From Bacteroidota bacterium (GTDB lineage Bacteria; Bacteroidota; Bacteroidia; Bacteroidales; VadinHA17), in contig JAKQPD010000125.1 of assembly GCA_029564935.1 (NCBI GenBank), positions 1-42,663 of the forward strand: a stretch of 42,663 nucleotides of DNA. Direction: 5' to 3'. Positions 9,595 to 19,900 of this stretch are shown piece after piece; position 1 is the first letter of the stretch, and each line of letters starts with the position of its first letter. The translations under genes were made by a program, and so were the position numbers. The notes beneath the pieces were generated by a model. The model was not told the DNA's origin and made no database searches. It was given only the letters and a program-made list of their open reading frames with translations.

Positions 9595-10542
9595 ATGACG
9601 ATGGCAGGAAGATCCAGAAGAAAATATGATGAGCCTCCTCTTGAGTATTCGGAACAGCTTCAAAGACTTAAAAACCGGGGACTTAAAATAGAAGACGAGA
9701 AGAAAGCCCTGCATCTTCTTGAGAATATAAGTTACTTCAGGTTGAGCGCTTACTGGTACCCTTTAATTGCAGAACCTAAATCCCTGAAAATATTCAAAGA
9801 TGGAGCTAGTTTTAACAACGCTTTCCAGTTATATTGCTTTGATCGTGAGTTAAGGCAGCTTGTTTCTTCTGAACTTGAAAAAATCGAAGTTGCTATACGG
9901 GCAAAAATGATATATATCCTCTCACATAAATATGGCCCCTTTTGGTATAATGATAAAACTCTGTTTAAAAATCAGAAATCGTATGATGAATCAATTGAAA
10001 AATTAAGGGTAGAAAGAGACCGAAGTGATGAAGTTTTTATAAAACAGTTTTCTGAAATCTATTCTGATCCTCTACCTCCAAGCTGGATGATTCTTGAGAT
10101 ATCATCATTTGGCAATCTGTCATCATTCTATTATAATCTTATGTCCTGTCCGGAAAAACGTTTAATAGCAAATCATTCTGGACTTGGGGAACAAGTTTTT
10201 GAATCGTGGCTTCATTGTTTTGTGTATATCAGGAATTTATGTGCTCATCATTTAAGGTTGTGGAACAGGATTCTGAGAATAAGCCCTCAGATCCCGTTAT
10301 CTCCCTCCGGGCAATGGATAAAAGTGACTTCTATAGGTGATCCTGCTAAAAAAGGGAAATTAGTAAAAATAAATAACCGGACTTATTTCTTACTCTCTAT
10401 GCTTATTTACCTGTTGAATACAATAAATCCAAAACATAAATTCAGCAGCAAATTCAGGAGTTTGTTGAAAAAATATGAAATAATAGATGTCAGAGCAATG
10501 GGCTTCCCTCTAGAATGGCAATCAGAAGAATTATGGAATTGA
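9595..10542 (+). CDS. Abi_2/AbiF-type HEPN abortive-infection protein
   Basis: An intact 315-residue protein of the Abi_2 (AbiD/AbiF-like) family. Diagnostic features are the N-terminal YSEQLQRLKNRGLKI and NISYFRLSAYWYPL, the LYCFDRELRQLV helix, PPSWMILEISSFGNLSSFY, and the HEPN ribonuclease motif R213-N-L-C-A-H218 followed by His219 and RLWNR. HEPN proteins of this kind are RNA-cleaving or RNA-binding toxins that arrest the infected cell. It sits between the methylase and helicase of the broken cassette but has its own promoter and a candidate RNA directly upstream, so it is likely a self-contained module inserted in the island. Two ATGs are possible (9595 and 9601); neither has a clear Shine-Dalgarno. 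All motifs look complete, so the gene is probably functional. Confidence 0.88.
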   Translation: MTMAGRSRRKYDEPPLEYSEQLQRLKNRGLKIEDEKKALHLLENISYFRLSAYWYPLIAEPKSLKIFKDGASFNNAFQLYCFDRELRQLVSSELEKIEVAIRAKMIYILSHKYGPFWYNDKTLFKNQKSYDESIEKLRVERDRSDEVFIKQFSEIYSDPLPPSWMILEISSFGNLSSFYYNLMSCPEKRLIANHSGLGEQVFESWLHCFVYIRNLCAHHLRLWNRILRISPQIPLSPSGQWIKVTSIGDPAKKGKLVKINNRTYFLLSMLIYLLNTINPKHKFSSKFRSLLKKYEIIDVRAMGFPLEWQSEELWN

Positions 10543-10628
10543 GCTAAAATTGCGATTGAAATCTATTTTTAATAATCAACAAAGGATTTCCAGGCTACGA
10601 CATTCCAAAATAATAAATACGTAAATAA

Positions 10629-13024
10629 ATGATCAACCATTTCTCATCGAGGGTAAACAATCCGGGTGAGGCATTTTTCAACAAATCACTGGATAGAGCT
10701 GTCAGTTATGACCGTATAGCGGGTTATTTCAGCAGCTCCATTATAGAGATAGCAGGAGAACAGATCTATCAAATGAATGGAATTGTACGGGTTGTCTGTA
10801 ACTCACAACTTCAGACTGACGATGTGAAATTTATAAAAGACCAGTCACAGGCGATGAAGCTTGAATGGTGCGAAAGAAGGCCGGAAGAAGAGCTTATAAA
10901 GATCCCTGAAAGAATAAAAAAGCTATATAATTATCTTACAACAAGTAAGATACAGGTCAGAGTCCTGCCCAATGATGTCTTCGGTCTGATCCATGGAAAA
11001 GCAGGTGTCATAACAAAATCAGACGGATCAAAGATCGCTTTTATCGGGAGCATGAACGAAACTTACGGAGGCTGGGGCGAAAAAGGTAATTATGAGATCG
11101 CATGGGTTGATGATGATAATGCGTCAATTCAATGGGTGCAGGATGAATTTGATGCTTTATGGACACATCCGATGGCAAGGCCGCTTACTTCTTTTATAAT
11201 TGAAGACTTACAGAGAATTATAAACAGACAGGTAATTTACAATATACCAGAATGGAGGAAAGATAAGAATCCTGCTTCCACGGTAATTGAAAGCCCTGTT
11301 TATCGTAAAGAATTTGGATTATGGGAACATCAGAAGTATTTCGTCGACCTTGCCTTCAAAGCTCATGGAAAAGGACCGGGAGCACGATATGTACTGGCCG
11401 ATATGGTAGGACTCGGGAAAACGGTTCAGCTTGCATTATCGGCAATGCTTATGGCGCTTGAAGGTGAAAAACCTATTCTGATCATTGTCCCCAAAACACT
11501 CATCTGGCAGTGGCAGGAAGAGATGTCCAACCTTCTCGATATGCCTTCTGCTGTCTGGAATGGCAGCTCCTGGGTTGATGAAAATAATGTCGAATATCCG
11601 GTTTATGATGAATCCGGATTATCAAAATGTCCAAGACGAGTGGGAATAATTTCCCAGGGCCTTATCGTAAGATCAAGAGAAAAAGTCAGCGAATACCTTA
11701 TGTCCAGGAACTATGAATGTGTAATTGTCGATGAAGCTCACCGGGCACGAAGAAAAAATATGTTCCCCGGCAGGGAAAACGAAGCACCCAAGCCAAACAA
11801 TCTGATGCAATTCCTTCTGGATATATCCGGCCGGACAAAAAGTATGTTACTTGCGACTGCAACTCCTGTTCAAATGAACCCTGTTGAGGCATGGGATCTT
11901 TTGTATATACTTTCGAAAGGGGCCGATTTCGTACTTGGAGACTATCTCAGCAACTGGCAAAGAGAACCATTAAGAGGAATAAATATTGTAACAGGAAGGG
12001 AAGAAATCATTGAAGATAATGAGAAATGGGAATGGCTCAGAAATCCGTTTCCTCCTGCTGCCGAAAAACCTGAAACCTTCGGAGTCTTCAGGAGATTGAC
12101 TGGAATGGCTGATTATAAATTTAGTTTACCCGGAGATGTATACTATAAATTGTCGCCTCAGAATGTATCTGTATTAAAACGGATCTTTGCCGATGAGATG
12201 AAGATGAGGATAAATTCATGGCTCAGGATTCGGTATTCAGATCACTTACCAGGGAGGAAACTTCATGTCTTCAAAGATTTGTAATGTTATTGAAGGAATA
12301 TCAGAACAATGATCCGAAATATGATTTGTTAAAACATATTTTACTGGATAGTTACAAAATTGAGCCGTGGCTGAATAGAGGATGCATAGTATTTTCTCAG
12401 TATTATGATACGGCTAAGTGGTTTGCAGACAGGTTTTCAAAAGAGCATCCGGATATAGAATCTGGTTTGTATGCCGGTAGTGACAGGTCAGGCATCTATG
12501 AGAGAGGAGTCTTCTACAGAAAAACAAAAGAAGAGATAAAGAACATGGTCCGCCAGAGAAGGCTGAAGCTTCTTTTTGGCACCGATGCTGCAAGCGAAGG
12601 ACTTAATCTGCAGGCACTTGGAACATTGATCAATCTTGATCTTCCATGGAATCCTACACGTCTGGAACAGAGAAAAGGAAGAATTCAGAGGATCGGGCAG
12701 GAGAGAGATGAGATTCTGATTTTCAATATGAGATATAAAGGATCTGTTGAAGACAGGGTTCATCAGTTACTTGCTTCAAGATTGAAAAATATCCGCGACC
12801 TTTTTGGCCAAATTCCTGACACACTTGAAGATGTATGGGTAGAAGTTGCCCTGAACAGGCAGGCAGAAGCAGAAAAGAAAATTTCAGATTTTTCGGAAAG
12901 CGAAATTCATCCTTTTTACAATAGATATCAGAAACAAGATAATATAAAAGCCGTAAAGTGGGAAGATTGCTCACTGGTACTGGATAAGTATGAAAAGAAA
13001 AAGTATCTGATGAAAGGCTGGTAA
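10629..13024 (+). pseudogene. PLD-SNF2-type helicase of the anti-phage cassette, broken
   Basis: The N-terminal part has a phospholipase D-like half-motif, H122-G-K124 with GSMNET after it. A Swi2/Snf2-type RecA domain follows with Walker A GLGKT (Lys264), DEAH (368-371) and TATP (about 410-413). The first frame ends at 12284 after unrelated residues. From about 12195 another frame carries on the family: DEDEDKF, GCIVFSQYYDTAKWFADRF, GTDAASEGLNLQ, and motif VI QRKGRIQRIGQ, ending at 13024. In relatives the two halves are joined by roughly 130-150 residues that are missing here, so an internal deletion with a frame change near 12192-12212 is the simplest reading. The remnant totals about 800 codons against roughly 950-1,000 expected. 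A single active motor is unlikely to be made. It is convergent with the OLD nuclease gene 34 bases away. Confidence 0.8.
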
Positions 13025-13057
13025 AAAAGATTTAAGCCCTCTGTGTCAGGCAAAGAG

Positions 13058-14809
13058 CTATTTCGAAAATTTTGTTCGATGCATTTTGGGATTTAGTATT
13101 GTCAGGATTTGGTCTAATTTCTCAATAATTTCAATGTCAATTTCCTCTATCTTAATGAAATCTATCAATTCATGATATCTCCCTTTTGTAAAGGTGTTTT
13201 GAATTCCAAGCTTCTTATAAAAATCATTGAATATTGCTGGAAGGTAATCATCTGACATCTTGCAATCTAACCACCAATGATGGCTTCTATCCTTTAACCA
13301 TGCAGGAGTGGTATTATCCCGGATACTTTCTTGCATTGCAGCCAGATAATTCTTAAATAATGTAGATTCGCCATGATTTTGTGCCCATCTCTCCAATACT
13401 TCAGGGAATGAAAAATAGTTTTCTAATTCCCTTTTTCTCCACTGTAAGATTTTTAAGTAAGGATCATCCTGAATATTTCTGTCTAGCCTATCAAAAATTG
13501 CTAATCCTTTTAATTCAGGAATTACATTTCTTAGTCCATGAAAATTATTTTGGGCTGTGGATGGTAGGTTGTCAGCAGTATATGAAATATTAGCTTTTTC
13601 TAAAAAATGTTGTGATTCGTGATTTAATTTCTTCGAAAATGCAAGCAACATTCTCAGATCTGTTGGCCCCTCAAAATATAAAAGGTGTTTTTTTGTTCTT
13701 GCTACAAAGTATTTATCCCATCCAATATCAGTAAGAAGCTTTCTGAATTGAGAAATCCTTGTGTTGTCGGTAAGTGCTTGACACTTGTCATCATAAAGCG
13801 CTACAACAGTATCTGATGATGCCGCTTGATTAAGAACAATTTCTGAATGGCTGGCAATGACTAACTGGGAATCTAATTTTTGAGCAATACCATTTATAAG
13901 CTCATAAGTTTCACGTTGGCGAATGACTTCAAGATGAGCATCTGGTTCATCAAGTAAAATGGTTCTTCCAGGATAAGTGTATAAATATGCTAACAATAGC
14001 AATGTTTGCTGGAAGCCTCTACCTGATGATGCCAGATCATAGATGTGCCCATTCTCCTCATATGTCATTTCAATTGATCCTGTCTCAGGAATAAATGAGG
14101 GTTTGTTTAGTTTTGCTCCGAATTTTTCAATGATTATTGAAGAAAGTTCAGTCCAGTTTTTTTCAGCATTAAATCCCAGCAACTCAGAATTATCAGGATA
14201 TATTAACTGATAGCAAACATTTCTTAGCACATCAGCTGTCTTTCCTTCTCCAATTCGCACCTTAATGGATCCTTGAGTTAATTTGTCCTCTTTAGTGGAT
14301 AATCCAGACATTGGTTGCAGAAAGGCGATTTCAGTTTGGTATGCTATTTCGTCAATTTGATAATATGTTTCAACTGTATCAGAAATCTTCATCGGTCTGC
14401 AATAGATTGACTCTGAATTTGCATAATCAAATTCAATAGGGGCTTTCCATTTTATTCCTTTAGTAATTCCTTCTACAATTATTTCGATTCTAATATTTGC
14501 AGTTTTAAGGTTCTCAGATTGTCTGTCCATTTCACGGACAGCTTGATGAAACCAAATAAGTCTGGCAGATGAAACAGGAATTGCTAATAAATCTCTTCGA
14601 TTAATTGCAACACCTACTCTTTTGGACTTTTTTGAATGTTTCCTTCCAAGTTCCGCTAACTTCTTTAATCCAACATCCCATAATGTTAATGCCTGAAGCA
14701 CCGTCGTCTTTCCTGAGTTATTTGGACCAATTATCACTACTGTGTTACCAAGCTCAAATTCAACAGTTTCTAGCTTTTTAAAATTACGGATTGACACCTT
14801 GGTAATCAT
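13058..14809 (-). CDS. OLD-family ATPase/TOPRIM endonuclease
   Basis: A 583-residue protein from the ATG at 14809, where the classic N-terminus MITKVSIRNFKKL begins; the frame is open 21 codons further upstream. The Walker A is GPNNSGKTT (residues 28-36). The ABC-type half continues through SSGRGFQQTLLLLAYL to the Walker B ILLDEPDAHL and the switch histidine in IASHS. The C-terminal half carries TOPRIM features: the acidic YFEGPTD, then IFDRLDR giving DxxD-like acidic residues. OLD proteins are ATP-dependent DNA nucleases that interfere with phages and recombination-deficient hosts; class 1 members act alone. No UvrD-like GajB partner is adjacent, which fits class 1. It lies on the opposite strand, convergent with the helicase pseudogene, and looks intact. 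A plain SMC-like repair ATPase is less likely because of the TOPRIM part. Confidence 0.8.
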   Translation of the reverse strand: MITKVSIRNFKKLETVEFELGNTVVIIGPNNSGKTTVLQALTLWDVGLKKLAELGRKHSKKSKRVGVAINRRDLLAIPVSSARLIWFHQAVREMDRQSENLKTANIRIEIIVEGITKGIKWKAPIEFDYANSESIYCRPMKISDTVETYYQIDEIAYQTEIAFLQPMSGLSTKEDKLTQGSIKVRIGEGKTADVLRNVCYQLIYPDNSELLGFNAEKNWTELSSIIIEKFGAKLNKPSFIPETGSIEMTYEENGHIYDLASSGRGFQQTLLLLAYLYTYPGRTILLDEPDAHLEVIRQRETYELINGIAQKLDSQLVIASHSEIVLNQAASSDTVVALYDDKCQALTDNTRISQFRKLLTDIGWDKYFVARTKKHLLYFEGPTDLRMLLAFSKKLNHESQHFLEKANISYTADNLPSTAQNNFHGLRNVIPELKGLAIFDRLDRNIQDDPYLKILQWRKRELENYFSFPEVLERWAQNHGESTLFKNYLAAMQESIRDNTTPAWLKDRSHHWWLDCKMSDDYLPAIFNDFYKKLGIQNTFTKGRYHELIDFIKIEEIDIEIIEKLDQILTILNPKMHRTKFSK

Positions 14810-15180
14810 CGCATTTATTTTTTTCGAATTTAGTAAATATGTCTGAAAGTATCTATCTCCAAATTGTCGCAAGTTATTTCCTTACTAACATATAATGCAT
14901 AATAATGGTTCCATATAATCGAATATATCACCGGAGATAATAATAAGCTTGATTCCACTCAATAAATGTGCACCCGGGCAGGTTTTCACTTTTCACAGAT
15001 TAATTGGGTATTTACTGCTACCACCATATTTAAAAGACTTTCCGCGAGGTGTCTGACACAATTGTTACTTCTGCAAAAATATCGAACTATTCTATCTCTA
15101 TCAGGGTAGTCCGAAGAGTCAATATAGAAGGGTTGATTATCTTTGGAAGGATTTAGTGTAATTGAATAAGGTTTTCAGGT
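14810..15180. other. Intergenic region between the defence island and the sugar genes
   Basis: 371 bases without a gene. Only a -7 promoter box (15138-15145) is recognised. No transposon ends, tRNA or attachment-site-like direct repeats were seen that would mark the edge of an inserted island. Confidence 0.5.
15138..15145 (+). promoter_or_regulatory. -7 promoter box for the GH127-like gene
   Basis: An exact TATCTTTG, 35 bases before the ATG at 15181. No TTTG was found at the expected upstream distance, so this is a half-match. Confidence 0.4.
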
Positions 15181-16915
15181 ATGAGAATTAACAGTTTGCT
15201 GGCAGGGATCATCTTATGCTTTAGTGCGCTTGCAGCAATTCCTGCATCCGGACAAGGTAGTGACCAGATCCTCGATGGAATCGAGGGGACAGGATTAATT
15301 GATCCGGGACCGGATAGAAACCTCCCGGAATTCTTCGGGATGAAGCCTCAACTGTATAATGCTTACCTGACCGGCGTTCAGGATGTGGAGGTTGAAACCG
15401 TGGTGGGCCATCTCCCGAGACTACCGCGCTTTGTAAAGGGTGTCTACAGCAATAATATTGAGGGGCCGGATGTAAGAGTTATCTGGCCATCGCCCGTGGA
15501 TAACAGCCAGGTACTTGCCCCGGGAACATATACAGTGACAGGAAGAATTGCCGGATCAAAACTGCAACCAAAGGCGAAGGTGACTGTGAAGGCGGCTGAG
15601 GGATCAGCAGTACCTCATCGAACCCTGGAAGTTTTCAGCCTCGCACAGGTTTCTCTGGATGCTGATATAAATAATCACAAGTCTAAATTTATTGAAAATC
15701 GCGACAAGTTTGTAAACAGACTTGCTTCAACAAATCCGGATAATTTCCTGTACATGCTCCGGAATGCTTTCGGGCAGGAGCAGCCTGCGGGAGCTGAACC
15801 AATGGGAGGATGGGACAGTCAGCAGACCAGGCTTCGTGGTCATGCTACCGGACATTATCTCAGCGCCCTGGCTCAGGCATACGCCGGAGATAATCGGGGC
15901 AATTGAGATTTATCGCAATTCGGAAATACCGGACTACTACTTTATAGCAGATAATTTCTGGAATATTGTTACAAATGATTACATGTACAGTATTGGTGGA
16001 GTCGCCGGAGCCCGGAATCTAAATAATCCTGAGTGCTTCACAGCCCAACCAGCCTCACTTTTCGAGAACGGTTTCGCCGAAGGCGGCCAGAATGAAACCT
16101 GTGCCACCTACAACATGCTCAAGCTGACCGGAAGTCTGTTTCTCTTCAACCAGAAAGCAGAGTACATGGATTATTACGAGCGAGGACTTTACAATCATAT
16201 TCTCGCGTCTGTTGCAGAGAACAGTCCCGCAAATACCTATCATGTTCCACTGAGGCCGGGATCGGTAAAACAGTTTGACAACGCCGGAATGGATGGCTTT
16301 TCGTGCTGTAACGGAACAGCTCTTGAAAGCAACACGAAGTTTCAGAGCACGATTTATTTCAGAAGTGCAGACAACCAGGCGCTGTATGTGAACCTATATG
16401 TGCCTTCAACACTCCACTGGACGGAGAGGAAGATAACCATAACGCAGACAACAGCTTACCCTAAGGAAGACCGTACAAAACTTACCATAAAGGGCAGGGG
16501 CAGATTTAACCTCCATGTCCGGGTGCCCCACTGGGCAACCAAAGGTTTCTTTGTAAAGTTAAACGGCAGGGATATGAAAGTTGATGCCATGCCCGGAAGC
16601 TATCTGACCATACGCCGCAGATGGAAGAATGGTGATACGGTTGAGCTGCAGATGCCATTTAAATTCTATCTGGAGCCGGTGATGGATCAGCAGAACATTG
16701 CCAGCCTGTTCTATGGGCCTGTCTTGCTGGCTGCCCGGGAAACGGGTCCGATTACTGAATGGCGTAAAGTGACGCTGAATGCGAAAGACATCAGCAAATC
16801 GATCTCAGGGGATCCCTCGAAACTGGAGTTCACTATTGACGGCGTTCTGTTCAAGCCATTTTATGAAACCTATGGCCGGTACTCGGTTTACCTGGATGTG
16901 ACACTGAACAGGTAA
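15181..16915 (+). pseudogene. GH127 (DUF1680) beta-L-arabinofuranosidase-like gene with internal deletion
   Basis: The first frame (15181-15906) encodes a signal peptide ending near AIPASGQ, an Ig-like domain (about residues 95-140), and the start of the GH127 catalytic domain: LRGHATGHYLSALAQAYAG. From about 15885 a different frame resumes the family with PEIIGAIEIY, NETCATYNMLKL, YYERGLYNHIL and FSCCNGTALES. The Glu and Cys of NETC and the CC pair match the zinc- and cysteine-dependent active site known in this family. The beta-sandwich C-terminus runs to 16915. In relatives AYAG and IIGA are separated by about 200 residues covering much of the helical barrel, so that segment appears deleted at 15881-15892, with a frame change. 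Total about 577 codons against 620-800 usual. Probably inactive. The convergent GH106-like gene starts 20 bases on. Confidence 0.75.
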
Positions 16916-16934
16916 TATAACAAAAATCAGATGT

Positions 16935-19900
16935 TTATTTCCCCTGGAGCACATCAAACTCCTCCATTAATCCATAATCCAGCAGCTGATAATTTTTTCC
17001 TGAAGGATAGCTTTTTACATTCCTCCAGTGTCCGGGACCAACCATCCCGGGGGCAGGATTATTGAAATGAGGACCCATGAGATTTTTGAGACTCCCTATA
17101 ACCCTGACATCTATCCTGTTTGTTCCGGAGGTAATGAATTCAGTAACATCAAGATCAAACGGGGGAAATGCGATTACCCCTGCCCATTTGTCATTTACTG
17201 AGACTTCGGCTATCGTGCCGTTCCATTTATTCAGCTTTATTTTGTACGGGGTACCTGTGCTCAGTCCGGTAAATTCTTTACTGTATGTAACTCCCCATGA
17301 ATAGAACGGCAGACCCTGATCTTTCCAGCTTCCGGCTGTTAATGCTTTAACCGGCGCTCCCAGTGTCCAGCCCTTATCTGCCGGATTCACTGAAAACTCA
17401 CCTTTAATATAGACCGGTTCAATCTCGGCATGTATTTTCATGGGTGATGTCTTAAGAGAAATCGTATTCTTTCCTGTTTTTACCAGATCACCTATCCTGA
17501 ATACCGCGAACTCCCTGTCGAGCCACCATTGTCCGTTTTCAGGACTGATCTCGGTTCCGTTAAAGCTTACTGTCCACAGATCCGGCCTTTCAACAACTGC
17601 TGTTAATGTTGAGTAATCGAATTTCTCTTTTATGATGAAGTGATATTCCGCAGTGAATCCTGTATTCACATCAAAATTATCGCGATCTGTAATGTTCGTT
17701 TTAAATTGTACTGCATGATTCCAGGGATTCCCGTCTTTAAAGCCGTGGTATTTGTAAACCATATCGGCTGCGGTATAATTATGAAGATCGCGGGAGAGTT
17801 CACCACCCAGCGTCAGATCACAAAATTCAATTGCAATTGCATTCTCACTGTCTTTACTTACCTCCATACCGGGCGTTCCGCTGACAGGAATGAAATCTGC
17901 CGGGATGGTTACAGTATCATAGGTTCCCTGCTTTACTTTCGGAAAATATAACAACATGCTTCCTGCAGGGGGAAGGTTAAATGAAAGATTTATTGTTTTA
18001 TCTGTTTGATCATGAGGATATCCGTTTACAGAACCTGTGAATGTATTCAAAACTAATACATCAGCTCCGCTCACTTTAACTGAGCCGGATAGCTCCTCTG
18101 TAAGGCTTGAATTTGTTAAAAACAGAACCTGTCCGTCGGCCAGAACCCTGCGGTGATGATAAAGATCCCCGCCAGTAACTCCTGAAAAGCTTATTTCCTT
18201 GCTGCTGAGATGTTTTGAGATCACTTCGCCAGTAAGATTTTCCGCTTTGGTTATTTTCCCGGAATACTTATTAAAGAATTTGTCCATGCTCTCATTTACC
18301 GAACCATCACATAATGCCGGTATGGAGAAAGCAATCAGTTTTCCGCCTCCTGCGACGAATTTCTGAAGAAGCCTGAATGTAGCCAGATCAATATTTTCAA
18401 TCAGCGGGGGCAATACCACGGTTGAATAGCCACACTGGCCGATGACAAGTTTCCCGCCTTTAACTGATCCCATATCTTTTATCATATTCTCTGAACCGAG
18501 ATCATATTCAACCTGACTTTTCTCCAGCCGGGTTATGAAATTCTGAAATGTCTGACCGATATTATTTGTCTGAGGGTTCCTCTTTGCATAGGAATCATAC
18601 AGCCATGCCGATGTGGTAGGTTCTATGACAAGTATATCATTTACCTGTCTTCCTGCTGAAAGCGCCATCGAAAGTCTGGCATAATGGTCGTTTATATATT
18701 TATAATTATTCCACCAGGGTTCGTGGTATGTAAAAGTGGGAGGGTAGTCATATTTTCTGGCGCCTGCAAGGGTGATATGTGAAAGATGCTGGTTCATTAA
18801 GTTCACTCCGAGAGCATATTCCCAGTCTCCGAGCCGTTTCATATCGGTAAAGGTAAGTTCCCAGGCTCCGCCTCCGTATGTCTCGCTTAGCTTTCTCTGA
18901 CGTCCTGTCTGGTTTGCTGCGCTGGCAAGCTCTTTTATCGATCTGATATTCCCGAACTGAGCCCTTACCGAGGAATCGTCGAACTGGTTGAACAACATAT
19001 CCACACCCGGTACATGGAACCATGCATACATTGCCATATTATCGCCACCCTGTTGCATTCCCGGCCAGGAATGCTCCCAGTAATGACCTGTAAATTTCAA
19101 TCCCTTTGCTTCACAATAATTAAAATATGGTTTTGCCCATCTGTCTATGAACAACTGCAGGAGGGTCTGTGTATAATTATGTCTTACTTTCTTCCAGTCG
19201 CCTGATTCTTCGAAAAGTGATGGGAGATTTGTCCTTAGATCATAGCCCCATTTTTCGAGGAACCTGTCGAAAAGGTCAGGTGTCCATCTTATGCCGCCAG
19301 GAGAACTTATTTCAGGTTCATCGGTAAAAACTCCCGGGATTGTTTTCCCGAATTCATAGCCCAGTTTTTTCTCATAGCCGTCCATTGTGATCTCAAGGAA
19401 CTTTTCTGTTACACCGGGGTAAATAAGGTCGACATAATTGAATCCCCCGAACCATCCGCTTTTCCCGTAATATGTTTTGGAGAATAGGAGATATCTGCCG
19501 TTCTTTCCTTTTTCACCCGCAAGAGAGGCTGTGATATCTGTGAATGTACCGTTCTCTTCCTTCAGGCATAAAAAGAACTTCTCAGCAGTATCGGGTAAGG
19601 TCTGAAATTCTTTCATCACCAGTCCCTGTCCCTGGTTATATGATTCCGGCATCCGGTCGGGAACATGACCTCCTGCAAAACCGCTGGGATATGAATTTTC
19701 GTCATAGATCCAGACAAGCATTCCCAGTTCTTTACCCTTCTCAATAGTATATTTGAAAAGATCGAACCATTCATCAGAAAGGTATTCGGTTATCAGTCCG
19801 GGACGCGGATGAACAAAAACCTGACTGCTGCCGGAGTTTTTGAAATCGGTCATGTATTTATCAATCTCCTCTTTTGTTATTTTATAATTCCAGACAAAAA

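Noticed and set aside
3480-14872. Island as an integrated phage or transposon
   Set aside because: No integrase, transposase, structural phage gene, flanking tRNA or direct-repeat ends were found.
15181-16915. Two separate genes instead of one broken GH127
   Set aside because: The second frame begins with unrelated residues and lacks its own signal peptide. Family homology resumes only after the junction near 15885.
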